A DNA stretch of 64,000 bases from UBA1535 sp964371035. Lineage in GTDB: Bacteria; Bacillota; Clostridia; Tissierellales; Sedimentibacteraceae. Below are positions 46,110 to 54,850 of the stretch, piece by piece (within the stretch, counting starts at the first letter, position 1; the number at the start of each line of letters is the position of its first letter). The stretch spans positions 62,001-126,000 of the forward strand of contig CAYJLG010000002.1 of the NCBI GenBank assembly GCA_964371035.1. Direction: 5' to 3'. The notes beneath the pieces were generated by a model, which ran no database searches, was not told the origin of the DNA, and worked only from the letters and a program-made list of their open reading frames with translations. A program made the position numbers and the translations under genes.

Positions 46110-46968
46110 CTTTTATTATCCTCCATATTTTTTCAAATTCTATATGCTTTAATAACTCATTAGCAAGTTTATCTAACTCTTCCTCTCGAAACGTATTGTA
46201 ATCAACGTTTTTTAAAGTATTTTCAATGATCTCTTTTGTTTTCATAATACCGTCATCTGTCAAATCGTCTTCATCTTCTAACGTAATACTTAAATGAGGC
46301 AAGACACCTAGGCACTCTACGCCTGTTTTATCTAACAGTATTTCTTTTCCATCTTCAAAATATTCGGCTTTCCCTTTTAATTTATTCACTATACTACCTT
46401 TAACTAGCTTTCTCTCTTCATCATTAAAAAGCATTATAGTTCCATAAATAGAAGCAAATACGCCTCCTCTCGATATGTCTCCAACTATGATTACTGGACA
46501 ATTTGCTGCGGTAGCAAACCCCATATTTGCAACATCATCTTTTATTAAATTAAGTTCACATGGACTGCCTGAACCTTCTGCTACTACTACTTCATATGCT
46601 GAAAGTAATTCGTTGTAACAATCTAAGACTGTCGATTTTAGTTCTTTTTTTCTATTGTTATAGCCTGAAGAAAGATAACTTCCCCATGATTCTCCCTTTA
46701 CAATAACTTCACATCCTCCGTCTTTTAAAGGCTTTAACAAGATTGGATTCATCCGCTCGTCTGGTTTAATCTTACAAGCGATAGCTTGCATTACTTGTGA
46801 AGTAGCAATAATTTTATTATTCTCAAGAGTTGTACTATTACTAGTCATATTTTGTGCCTTGAAAGGTGCTACTTTTATACCTTTATTTGCCAATACTCTA
46901 CACAACGCCATAGTTAGTGTAGATTTGCCTACTCCCGATGCCGTTCCTTGAAACATTATAGAACCCAT
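46099..46968 (-). CDS. Cobyric-acid-synthase-like protein without glutaminase domain
   Basis: A 289-aa protein. Residues 1-235 are the dethiobiotin-synthetase-like ATPase of CobQ: P-loop FQGTASGVGKSTL, KAQNMTSNS, VVAEGSGSPCELNL, VIIVGDISRGGVFASIYGT. A full CobQ is about 500 aa and continues into a class I glutaminase carrying the catalytic Cys. Here the protein goes straight into YNTFREEELDKLANELLKHI, which resembles the extreme C-terminal tail of clostridial CobQ. So the amidotransferase half is missing cleanly, in frame. The DUF71 ATPase gene overlaps its end. Either ammonia is used directly or the partner replaces the lost half. Confidence 0.85.
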   Translation of the reverse strand: MGSIMFQGTASGVGKSTLTMALCRVLANKGIKVAPFKAQNMTSNSTTLENNKIIATSQVMQAIACKIKPDERMNPILLKPLKDGGCEVIVKGESWGSYLSSGYNNRKKELKSTVLDCYNELLSAYEVVVAEGSGSPCELNLIKDDVANMGFATAANCPVIIVGDISRGGVFASIYGTIMLFNDEERKLVKGSIVNKLKGKAEYFEDGKEILLDKTGVECLGVLPHLSITLEDEDDLTDDGIMKTKEIIENTLKNVDYNTFREEELDKLANELLKHIEFEKIWRIIKGED

Positions 46969-47006
46969 ATCTATCTCCTTTTTACAAATCGAATATAGAA
47001 ATTTTA

Positions 47007-47525
47007 TTATTTATCTATTTTTGATGCTTGTAATGATACCTTTTTCGTACCATTTGCAACTATTAAAGTTCCTACTTCTTTAAACCCGAATTTTTCATGG
47101 AATTTTAGCGACCCAGGGTTTGGTGGTTCAATATCTATTTCGGCAGTAACGTGAGATATATCAAGTTTTTTTCCATGTTCAAATGCTGCATTGTACAACA
47201 ATTCTCCAATTTTCATGCCTTGATACTTAGGTGAAACTACAATTCTATCTATGTATAAAAATTTTTCATAATTTTCACAAAACCATACATAGTTAGGGCT
47301 TTTGTACCCTTTACCTTCTCTAAATGCAAGTAAAAAACCTATTGTCTTTCCCTCCTCCTCTACTACATAAAACAATTCACTATCTCCTGCTAATTTTTTT
47401 AGCAATTCTTCATCAAGGTGCGAAAGATAATGTACTAATTCCTCGTTTAGATCTAATATATCATTAAAATTAGATTCGCTTCCATTTTTTATCAAATATT
47501 TTTTATTATGCATATAATTCTCCAT
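47007..47525 (-). CDS. GNAT family N-acetyltransferase (COG3818-like)
   Basis: A 172-aa GNAT protein with YIDRIVVSPKYQGMKIGELLY as acetyl-CoA loop and SLKFHEKFGFKEVG near the C-terminus. It lies 38 bp upstream of the CobQ-like gene on the same strand and may be the first gene of that operon. Start ATG 47525; an internal ATG at 47513 is also possible. Substrate unknown. Confidence 0.85.
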   Translation of the reverse strand: MENYMHNKKYLIKNGSESNFNDILDLNEELVHYLSHLDEELLKKLAGDSELFYVVEEEGKTIGFLLAFREGKGYKSPNYVWFCENYEKFLYIDRIVVSPKYQGMKIGELLYNAAFEHGKKLDISHVTAEIDIEPPNPGSLKFHEKFGFKEVGTLIVANGTKKVSLQASKIDK

Positions 47526-47709
47526 ATTTTCTATTAAAATTTAACTCAATAATAATATTATAAATCATTGACAATTTTATCGCAAGAAGTATTTATTTTA
47601 TTGATATTCAAGTATATAACGCTCGTAAAGCCACATATTCGCATGATACTACACCGTTAGTTTATTTTTACTAGAACTTTAATTACAATTATAGTATTAT
47701 TTATATAAT

Positions 47710-47737
47710 TGAAACTTTTTATACATTTTAAGTGTAT
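47710..47737 (+). promoter_or_regulatory. Candidate ECF-type (SigW-like) promoter of the sigma operon
   Basis: TGAAAC (47710-47715), a 16-bp spacer and GTGTAT (47732-47737). ECF sigma factors of the SigW type read TGAAAC-N16-CGTA; the -10 fits loosely. Its place 64 bp before the sigma gene suggests autoregulation. Confidence 0.4.
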
Positions 47738-47800
47738 ATATAAGTGAACAGACATTATGCATAAAACATGTTAAGACTTTAGGAAGGAGTTTAATTCCAT

Positions 47801-48358
47801 ATGATTGATAAGCGAATACAAAGTGTATTAAAAAATATTAGGAATGACGATGATAAGGCACTCCAGTTGCTGATGGATATATATATTCCATATGTACTTA
47901 AAATTGTTACATCTCTTAGTGGAAAATTGTTGAGTAAAGAAGATGTCGAAGAAGTGATTTCAGATGTTTTTTACGCGATTTGGAAAAATAGGGATACTAT
48001 AAGAACAGATTCTGATATTACTCCTTTTATAGCCCAAATCACTAGAAATAAAACTAAGAATAAATTGCGACAAGCTTCGAAATTGTCTATTATAAGCGAA
48101 ACTGAACTTGAAATACTCGCAGATGAAGTTGATATCACAAACGAACTTTCAAGCAAAGAAAATATAGATTTTATACAATCCGCCATAAACAATTTCGACA
48201 GTCCCGAAAAAGAAATATTGTATGGATTCTACTTTTACGAATTTAAGCTGGCAGAGCTTGCAAGCAGACTAAATTTACCGCTTTCAACTATAAAATCAAA
48301 ATTATATCGATCACGAGAAAAATTAAAACAAAAATTGATGGAAGGATGCAGATTATGA
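47801..48358 (+). CDS. ECF-type RNA polymerase sigma factor
   Basis: A 185-aa sigma-70 family protein. Region 2 is seen in YIPYVLKIVTSLSGKLLSKE and DVEEVISDVFYAIWKN (about 25-70). Region 4 is FYFYEFKLAELASRLNLPLS followed by TIKSKLYRSREKLKQKL (about 140-180), a helix-turn-helix. The anti-sigma gene starts within its last codons (ATGA overlap), the usual arrangement for a membrane-controlled ECF pair. Targets unknown. AGGAAGGAG upstream of the ATG. Confidence 0.9.
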   Translation: MIDKRIQSVLKNIRNDDDKALQLLMDIYIPYVLKIVTSLSGKLLSKEDVEEVISDVFYAIWKNRDTIRTDSDITPFIAQITRNKTKNKLRQASKLSIISETELEILADEVDITNELSSKENIDFIQSAINNFDSPEKEILYGFYFYEFKLAELASRLNLPLSTIKSKLYRSREKLKQKLMEGCRL

Positions 48359-49593
48359 AAAATTTATTTAATAGCATGAATGATGAAAATATTTTAATGA
48401 AAAATGATAGTATCAACATTGATATAGACAAAATAAAAAAAATGACGATGGATAAAGTTAATGCAGATAAAAAAATCAAACATATCTCATTTAGAAAAAC
48501 TTTAGCGTTAGTTGCTAGTTTTATGCTAATTCTTAGTGGGCTTACTGTTTTGGCAAATCCTTCTTTAAGGAATTATTTTAGTGAAATTCTTGGTTTTTCA
48601 CCTGATGATGTATTGCTTGTTGGGGAAGTTTACAACACAGAAGATTACTCCTTAACGATTGAAAGCATGCTTTATGACGGAACGAACTGCTCTATCGCTT
48701 ATTCAATAAGCGGAATTTCTGAAAAAGGAAAAAATGCCGTTGCAAATTATGATATGAAACTTGAATCTTACGAAGAAGATGTAAATTATGATATAGATCA
48801 CTTAATAGTCCCGCTGGAATTAAGCTATTATGCAACAATAGATAGAAATAATAGTGACTTTTATTACAGCGTTGATAATTCAGAAAACAAATTGATTTTT
48901 GAACTTAATTTTATCAATCCAATGCAAGATGATTATGCATATATTCAATCTGAAAACAGAGCTATAATGTTGTCTGTGTTAAATCTAGACGGTGACTATT
49001 TCTACGACGATGGCCTACATTCTTCGGTACAAGCTTATAACCTCAGTAGAATTGATGAACTTACACTCAATTTTTATGGCACAGAAAATAATGTAAAGAT
49101 ACCATTAACAAAAACTATCGAATCTACCCAAAAGAAAATTTCGGTAGAGGCGACTGACGAACACCCTGTAGAATACACTTCTATAACCTATTCAGATTTT
49201 GGGTTTACATTGACAGGAAAAATGGAAGATCCTAATTACTCCTACGAAAATAACACTATTGATATTGTTTATCTACATCGCTCTTTTAATTTAGTTACAT
49301 CTTATTATGATAATCCAATTTCACCACTTAATCCGCCTAAAGGAGGTGTTCCATCCTCTAAGGTGCTTGACTATGAAGGCAAAAAAATGATTGATTATTC
49401 ATATATGAACGATTTTTCAAATGTTCGTGAAAACAGCTTATACCGCGAGGGGATAAACTTCCTGTCAGACGATTATATGCAATATCACGATGGCGAGAAT
49501 TTTATTGTCGAAAGTAACTTTAGGTTTGAACAATCTTTTGATTGGAGTGAAGTAGAAGCTATAATTATAAACGGAACGAGAATTGATCTTTAA
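48355..49593 (+). CDS. DUF4179-type anti-sigma / membrane protein
   Basis: A 412-aa protein. The start is ATG 48355, overlapping the sigma stop by 4 bp, with AAGGA upstream; the ATG at 48346 has no site. N-terminal 45 residues are cytosolic and highly charged, a single helix lies at about 47-65 (KTLALVASFMLILSGLTVLA), and a large extracytoplasmic beta-rich part follows, as in DUF4179 proteins paired with sigma factors in Firmicutes. It should hold the sigma factor until an envelope signal arrives. A 14-bp-stem terminator closes the operon. Confidence 0.85.
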   Translation: MKNLFNSMNDENILMKNDSINIDIDKIKKMTMDKVNADKKIKHISFRKTLALVASFMLILSGLTVLANPSLRNYFSEILGFSPDDVLLVGEVYNTEDYSLTIESMLYDGTNCSIAYSISGISEKGKNAVANYDMKLESYEEDVNYDIDHLIVPLELSYYATIDRNNSDFYYSVDNSENKLIFELNFINPMQDDYAYIQSENRAIMLSVLNLDGDYFYDDGLHSSVQAYNLSRIDELTLNFYGTENNVKIPLTKTIESTQKKISVEATDEHPVEYTSITYSDFGFTLTGKMEDPNYSYENNTIDIVYLHRSFNLVTSYYDNPISPLNPPKGGVPSSKVLDYEGKKMIDYSYMNDFSNVRENSLYREGINFLSDDYMQYHDGENFIVESNFRFEQSFDWSEVEAIIINGTRIDL

Positions 49594-49633
49594 TTGGTTT
49601 ATTTTAAAATGAAATTAATTTAGTATAGTAGAT

Positions 49634-49667
49634 AAATAGTAGCGGGCATTAGCCCGCTACTATTTTT
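49634..49667. terminator. Strong bidirectional terminator
   Basis: AAATAGTAGCGGGC, loop ATTA, GCCCGCTACTATTT: a 14-bp perfect stem with a T-run on the plus strand, 40 bp after the anti-sigma gene and facing the converging GNAT gene. Confidence 0.92.
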
Positions 49668-49681
49668 CCATCGCCCCCATA

Positions 49682-50200
49682 CTAAAAATACTTATATAAA
49701 TATATAGCAACCTCACCGTTTTGGGGTGTATTTTTGTATACTGATCTATCGAATCCTCCGATTTCAAATCCATATTTCAAATAAAACAGAAAAGCTATAG
49801 CATTTGTATTTTGGACTTCTAAAGAAATTCCTTTGTATCTGCTCGTCGCATAATCTACAACATAATCCATTAACATCTCAGCACATTTTTTTTCGCGGTA
49901 ATCTGAATGAACATCAAAATCTTCAATGTACAAAGTGCTGTTAAACTTGCTTTCTGCAATTACATGAGCTACATACCTGCCATTTTCCGTACAAATAAAC
50001 CCAAAACGATTTTCACTTAATTCGGATATATCATTAGGCTTAGAAGTCGGAAAAGAAAAACCTTTTTCGGATTCTAAATAATTAACTGTATATTTAAATA
50101 CATTATCAACAAAGCTCAGTTCAACATTTCCTATTATATTTAAATTCATAGTTTTAGGAATTAAATCCAAATTGTCTTTTGTAATGAGCGATATTATCAT
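49682..50200 (-). CDS. GNAT family N-acetyltransferase
   Basis: A 172-aa GNAT protein, resembling the streptothricin-acetyltransferase-like branch in its IEDFDVHSDYREKKCAEMLM segment. The acetyl-CoA loop is atypical (REKKCA in place of R-x-x-G-x-G/A). AFLFYLKYGFEIGGFDRSVY is the usual C-terminal motif. Resistance to streptothricin is not implied. Monocistronic between two terminators. Confidence 0.85.
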   Translation of the reverse strand: MIISLITKDNLDLIPKTMNLNIIGNVELSFVDNVFKYTVNYLESEKGFSFPTSKPNDISELSENRFGFICTENGRYVAHVIAESKFNSTLYIEDFDVHSDYREKKCAEMLMDYVVDYATSRYKGISLEVQNTNAIAFLFYLKYGFEIGGFDRSVYKNTPQNGEVAIYLYKYF

Positions 50201-50285
50201 ACTGTCATACCTCTTTATTCAAAGTAAGATTTAAGCGTAATTTTCAATGCAATTGAATATTCAAAAGTTGAATTTGTCAATAACT

Positions 50286-50317
50286 AAAACTTCCCACATT
50301 TCGGCGTGGGAAGTTTT
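50286..50317. terminator. Terminator hairpin
   Basis: AAAACTTCCCAC and GTGGGAAGTTTT, a 12-bp perfect stem with an 8-nt loop, between the glutathione peroxidase gene's 3' end and the upstream side of the GNAT gene. On the minus strand it follows the peroxidase stop by 62 bp. Confidence 0.8.
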
Positions 50318-50378
50318 GAATAATAAATTATCATAATAAGTTGTTACTGCTTTAAAAATATAATAATATATTTCTTAT

Positions 50379-50927
50379 TTACAAGCAAGCTTCTATAGAT
50401 TTTTCCATCACTGCTATGTCATCCACAGGCTCAAATCTTTCTACTACATTGCCTGATTTGTCAACTAAAAATTTTGTGAAATTCCATTTTATATCGTCGT
50501 TTGAAGCATAGTTGGGATCTGCTTTTGCAAACATTTCTTTTAATCTTTCATTGAGAGGGTGATTTTCGTTATTAAATCCTTTGAATCCCTGCTGAGATTT
50601 TAAATATTTAAATAACTCTGTCTGATTTTCACCGTTCACATCGATTTTAGCATACAATTCATATGGAGTATCAAAATTTATAGCGCAAAACGAAGCTATT
50701 TCAGAATCTGTGCCTTTTGCTTGCTCACCAAATTGATTGCAAGGAAAATCTAAGATTACCAATCCTTGTTCTGAATATTTTTTATGTAAATCGCGAAGTT
50801 CGTTGTATTGTGAAGTGAAACCACAATGAGTGGCTGAATTGACTATTAACATCACTTTTTCTTTAAAATCACTCAAAGTTTGCTTGTTGCCATCGGGCTT
50901 TAGTATTTCGATATCATAAATATTCAT
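50379..50927 (-). CDS. Glutathione peroxidase family thiol peroxidase (cysteine form)
   Basis: A 182-aa GPx. The peroxidatic residue is Cys35 in NSATHCGFTSQY (usual ASKCGFT), so this copy is not a selenoprotein. FPCNQFG (61-67) supplies Cys63 and the conserved Gln, and KWNFTKFLV the Trp-Asn pair. Bacterial members usually use thioredoxin rather than glutathione. It detoxifies peroxides in the cytosol. Monocistronic, with AGGAGG upstream of the ATG. Confidence 0.92.
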   Translation of the reverse strand: MNIYDIEILKPDGNKQTLSDFKEKVMLIVNSATHCGFTSQYNELRDLHKKYSEQGLVILDFPCNQFGEQAKGTDSEIASFCAINFDTPYELYAKIDVNGENQTELFKYLKSQQGFKGFNNENHPLNERLKEMFAKADPNYASNDDIKWNFTKFLVDKSGNVVERFEPVDDIAVMEKSIEACL

Positions 50928-51137
50928 ATGTTCCTCCTAAAAATAGTTTGTATATTTATAATAACATTGGATAAAAAATTAGTCAAGTTAAGATTAGATA
51001 AACCTGTATTTTTATTCTAATATCATGCTGAAAGTTAAGAAAACACTTTGTAGTTTCCGACCTCTTGTCATATATGAAAAAATCTGCTATACTGTGCATA
51101 CAGCAAACAAGAAACAAAACTAAGGAGATTAAAAATT

Positions 51138-52943
51138 ATGAAAATTAAATTTAAACTTTTAACAAAAGCAGTGGTGATGTTGATTTCTATCATGCTTTTG
51201 TTCACGGCCTGTGATACGAGTGACGGCGGAGCGTCTGATGATACACCCGCAAACAATACTGTTTCTGACAACGATGATGCAGAAGATAATAATGAAATAG
51301 ATACAGACGACGAAAACAATGACACAAATAATGATGACGACCCAGACAATCCAAATAGTGATGATGATACAGATAGCCCGAATAATGATGATGACCTGAT
51401 AGACGAGGATGACATTGTCGTCGAAGAACCCGATATGTTTGAAGGGTATTGGATTCACACTTATGATAAAGCGGCGCTTATTTTAGATGGATATGGAAGC
51501 TATATGACATGGGATGATATGTCGTCGGTTACAAACGGTGAATACAAGGTTGAGGGAGATACTTTGTATTTCTTGGGAGATCACGCAGACACATGGATAA
51601 AAGCTCATATAACCGATGATACAGGCAGAGCTAAAGGCGGATTGATTGTAGATGGATATCCTTGGGGTGGATGGTTTGAACGAGAGGTGCCTATTTATGA
51701 AGCTCAAAATCTTGTTTATTTAAGTGACGATGAATTGGTGGGCGAGTGGACATATCTTGATGATGGCTATACTTGTAACATTTATGATGATGGAACTTTT
51801 ACGCTCGATGAGCATGATGGTTACTATACAGGTACATATTATTATGATGGCGAAGAACTTTCATTGACTACAGATGATGATGAATATTTCTATGGATATT
51901 TTGGAGAAATTAACGATGTAGCAGTATTGTATATATACGGATATGTCGGACATTATTCAAATGTAGCTAATGTGAAAGGACCTGACACTACTACCCACTA
52001 TAGTGGAATTTATGGCGAATGGTATGAAGACGTATCAGGAATCACATTGTCTTTATTCGATAATGGTGCTTATCGCATAAAGCCTGAAGGAGCAGTCGAA
52101 GGTATACCGAGTGAAGGAGATTTGGTCTATGACTATATAGACATGATAATGTATGAACTTGGTGCAACCCTTACATTAGACGACACAACTGAAAGAGTAG
52201 GAACAATATCTTTATTTATAGATGGCGAACATGATGGAAAAATAACTATAAGAGATACAGAGCTTTACTTTTCCAAAATAGGGCAAACGCCTGAAGGCGA
52301 TCCACCTTCAATCGTTCCTGATGACGGTTCGGCATTTAGCAACTTAGAAATTCCTATATTGATTGAAGACGATGGAAAGAGATACACTGTTGATAACGGA
52401 GCAGCAACTTTTTCACGCGACGAAGATTTCTATGAGAACGCATTTGCGGACTATACGGTTGAAGTTTTGAGCGATGAAAGCGATGGGACTTTGAGAACAG
52501 TAGCTTTAGAAGTTTCTGCATATATTCCTGCTTGGTCTGTGGGGTGGTATGCTCCGACTGATTTGAATTTTAGCTTTTTCTTCGACTTCTTTGATTATCA
52601 ATATGGGTATGTATTGCCGACTACAAGCGCATATATAGACGATTCTGTTTATACATTCGACATGCCAAACTATGATGGTGTAGAAATTTCATTGATCCAG
52701 GAGCAAGATATGCAAATTGAGGATAAAGCCGAAGAGGCTGCAGACCGAATAACACAGAAACTTTACGTTACTGTGACTATGCCTGCCGACTATAAAAATT
52801 TGGTACTCGGATTTATGCCTCTGCCAAGCACACAAGATGCATTTGACAATTTAATGTCAAGCTATGATAATTTCCAATTAGGTACTTCATTTGAAGATCT
52901 TGGATACAACTTGCACGGCGCAATGTATTATAGATTTGATTGA
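51138..52943 (+). CDS. Large lipoprotein with Asp/Asn-rich linker
   Basis: A 601-aa lipoprotein. Signal peptide with lipobox LFTAC (about residue 25), then a 70-residue linker of Asp and Asn with few other residues (repeating DNND/DDD units), then a beta-rich region with three to four similar segments (MFEGYWIHTYDKAALILDG, LVGEWTYLDDGYTCNIYDDG, IYGEWYEDVSGITLSLFDNG), which look like repeats of one small lipocalin-like beta domain, and a final unrelated beta domain. No catalytic motif. AAGGAG precedes the ATG and a strong terminator follows. Function unknown. Confidence 0.85.
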   Translation: MKIKFKLLTKAVVMLISIMLLFTACDTSDGGASDDTPANNTVSDNDDAEDNNEIDTDDENNDTNNDDDPDNPNSDDDTDSPNNDDDLIDEDDIVVEEPDMFEGYWIHTYDKAALILDGYGSYMTWDDMSSVTNGEYKVEGDTLYFLGDHADTWIKAHITDDTGRAKGGLIVDGYPWGGWFEREVPIYEAQNLVYLSDDELVGEWTYLDDGYTCNIYDDGTFTLDEHDGYYTGTYYYDGEELSLTTDDDEYFYGYFGEINDVAVLYIYGYVGHYSNVANVKGPDTTTHYSGIYGEWYEDVSGITLSLFDNGAYRIKPEGAVEGIPSEGDLVYDYIDMIMYELGATLTLDDTTERVGTISLFIDGEHDGKITIRDTELYFSKIGQTPEGDPPSIVPDDGSAFSNLEIPILIEDDGKRYTVDNGAATFSRDEDFYENAFADYTVEVLSDESDGTLRTVALEVSAYIPAWSVGWYAPTDLNFSFFFDFFDYQYGYVLPTTSAYIDDSVYTFDMPNYDGVEISLIQEQDMQIEDKAEEAADRITQKLYVTVTMPADYKNLVLGFMPLPSTQDAFDNLMSSYDNFQLGTSFEDLGYNLHGAMYYRFD

Positions 52944-53000
52944 TTGAGTTGAACTATTTTCCTTGATATACTTTAATAAGTAGATACGTCATTTAATTTT

Positions 53001-53060
53001 ATAATGCCATCCTTATGTTAGATTTAATGTCGAACATGAGGATGGCATTATATTTTTTTC
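53001..53060 (+). terminator. Terminator after the lipoprotein gene
   Basis: ATAATGCCATCCT and AGGATGGCATTAT form a 13-bp perfect stem, extended by ATGTT/AACAT after a one-base bulge, and followed by TATATTTTTTT. Confidence 0.9.
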
Positions 53061-53206
53061 ACTATTTTATAGTTTTACCGTTAATAATAACGCTAATTTA
53101 TCTATTTGTTTTCACTTTTCAAAAATTTTGTGTTAAATAAATTGACTTTATGATACAATATTTTTCAGTATAATTTTCAAACACAATTTTAAAAACAGGA
53201 GCATAC

Positions 53207-53860
53207 ATGAATAAAATTTTGATAGTGGAAGATGATATTTCTCTTTGTGAAGGCATATCTGTTGCGCTGAAATCTCAAAACAACATATTTTTCAAGGCAC
53301 ATAACATAAGAAATTCAAATAAAATATTGCTAAAAGAATCTATAGATTTAATCATATTGGATGTGAATTTGCCTGATGGCAACGGATTTGAATTGCTTAA
53401 AAAAATCCGAAAAACAAGCAATGTCAAAATCATTATGCTGACAGCCAATGACTTAGAAAATGATATTGTAAAAGGTCTCGAAAATGGCGCAGATGATTAT
53501 ATAACCAAGCCTTTTAGCCTCAACGTTTTGCGTGCAAGAGTTAATTCACAACTTCGCGTAAATGCTATTACCGATTTGTTTGTGCAAGGCGATTTTAACT
53601 TTAATTTCAACAAGCTCGAGTTTTATTGTAAAGGCAAAAAAACAGAACTTTCTAAAGCAGAATATAAGCTATTAAAATTTTTAACCGACAATAAAGGCAT
53701 AACTTTAGAACGTGAAAAATTAGTTGATAGGATTTGGACTGATGGTCTCGAATATGTTGAAGAAAATGCACTTTCTGTAACTGTAAAAAGATTAAGGGAC
53801 AAATTAGGCCATGACGCACCAATAAAAACAGTCTATGGCATAGGCTATAGATGGGAATAA
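53207..53860 (+). CDS. OmpR family response regulator
   Basis: A 217-aa response regulator: receiver acidic pair in IVEDD, phospho-acceptor Asp52 (LDVNLPDGNG), Lys in ITKPFSL, and a C-terminal winged helix ending TVYGIGYRWE. It is followed by a kinase, an ABC ATPase and a large permease (53900-58073), forming one module with the layout of MacB-type export systems. Confidence 0.92.
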   Translation: MNKILIVEDDISLCEGISVALKSQNNIFFKAHNIRNSNKILLKESIDLIILDVNLPDGNGFELLKKIRKTSNVKIIMLTANDLENDIVKGLENGADDYITKPFSLNVLRARVNSQLRVNAITDLFVQGDFNFNFNKLEFYCKGKKTELSKAEYKLLKFLTDNKGITLEREKLVDRIWTDGLEYVEENALSVTVKRLRDKLGHDAPIKTVYGIGYRWE

Positions 53861-53899
53861 TTTAATACCTACAAACTGCACTCGAAAGGAAAATGCATC

Positions 53900-54703
53900 A
53901 TGATTTTTATCAATAAAACTCTTGACAGACTGCATGCTATGCTTGATAAGGCGATAGCGGGCGAAAGCATAGAAACAATATTTGACGAAAGCAAAGTATC
54001 TTCAATCGAAAGTAAATTGCACAAATATTTGCTTGCTACAGGCAAACACAAAGAACAACTTACTGAGCAAAAATTAAAACTTGACACTTTGATTTCTGAT
54101 ATAAGTCACCAAACTAAAACTCCACTTTCAAATATTTCTTTGTATAGTGAACTTTTAGCTGAATGTGAAAACGAAGACGATAGGCAAAAATACAGCGAAT
54201 TACTCATGAGTCAATCAGAAAAATTAAATTTCCTCATAACTTCACTCGTCAAAGCTTCGAGACTTGAAAATGGTATAATTACATTGACTCCTAAAAATCA
54301 AAACATAGATTTATTACTAAGCAGAATTGCCAAAACTTTTCCAAAAGTAGAAATAACTATGAGTGAAAGTGCTGCTATTTATGACTTAAAATGGACTACA
54401 GAAGCTATTTTAAATATAATTGACAACGCCTACAAATACGGTGCAAACAAAGTTTGGATATCTGTGAGTGTCTACCAAATGTTTCTGAAAATAGATATTA
54501 AAGATAATGGCATAGGAATTAAAGAGGAAGAAATCCCTAAAATATTTGCAAGATTTTACAGAGGGGTTAACTCAGAAAACATAGACGGTGTCGGGATTGG
54601 GCTATATCTTTCAAGAGAAATAATTACAAAACAAAACGGATACATCAAAGTATCATCAAAAATAGGTGAAGGTTCATTATTTTCCGTATTTTTACCTATT
54701 TAG
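53900..54703 (+). CDS. Soluble sensor histidine kinase without membrane segment
   Basis: A 267-aa kinase. No hydrophobic stretch is long enough to cross the membrane: the N-terminal 60 residues are helical and charged, then the H box SDISHQTKTPLSNISLY (His70), N box NIIDNAYKYG, G1 KDNGIGIKEEE, and G2 GVGIGLYLSRE. Such truncated kinases next to FtsX-type permeases probably receive the signal from the transporter. It starts 40 bp after the regulator. Confidence 0.9.
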   Translation: MIFINKTLDRLHAMLDKAIAGESIETIFDESKVSSIESKLHKYLLATGKHKEQLTEQKLKLDTLISDISHQTKTPLSNISLYSELLAECENEDDRQKYSELLMSQSEKLNFLITSLVKASRLENGIITLTPKNQNIDLLLSRIAKTFPKVEITMSESAAIYDLKWTTEAILNIIDNAYKYGANKVWISVSVYQMFLKIDIKDNGIGIKEEEIPKIFARFYRGVNSENIDGVGIGLYLSREIITKQNGYIKVSSKIGEGSLFSVFLPI

Positions 54704-54801
54704 AGCTTGCTGAAAAGTACTGTTAACGGTTAAATTGAGAAGCAAGGGAAAAATTTTATAATAATATTATTCTTGACAGATTCTAGAAAGAATTGACTGT
54801 T

Positions 54802-54836
54802 AAAATCTGTATTGTGAAATATAATACAGATTTTTT
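54802..54836 (+). terminator. Terminator-like hairpin between the kinase and ABC genes
   Basis: AAAATCTGTATT and AATACAGATTTTTT form a 12-bp stem with a 9-nt loop and a T-run, ending 5 bp before the GGAGG of the ABC ATPase gene. Either it ends the two-component transcript or it works as an attenuator of the ABC genes. Confidence 0.7.
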
Positions 54837-54850
54837 AATGGAGGAAATTT

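Noticed and set aside
51159..51458. Open frame opposite the Asp/Asn linker of the lipoprotein gene
   Set aside because: Composition mirrors the linker codons; no ribosome site; the plus-strand gene is convincing.
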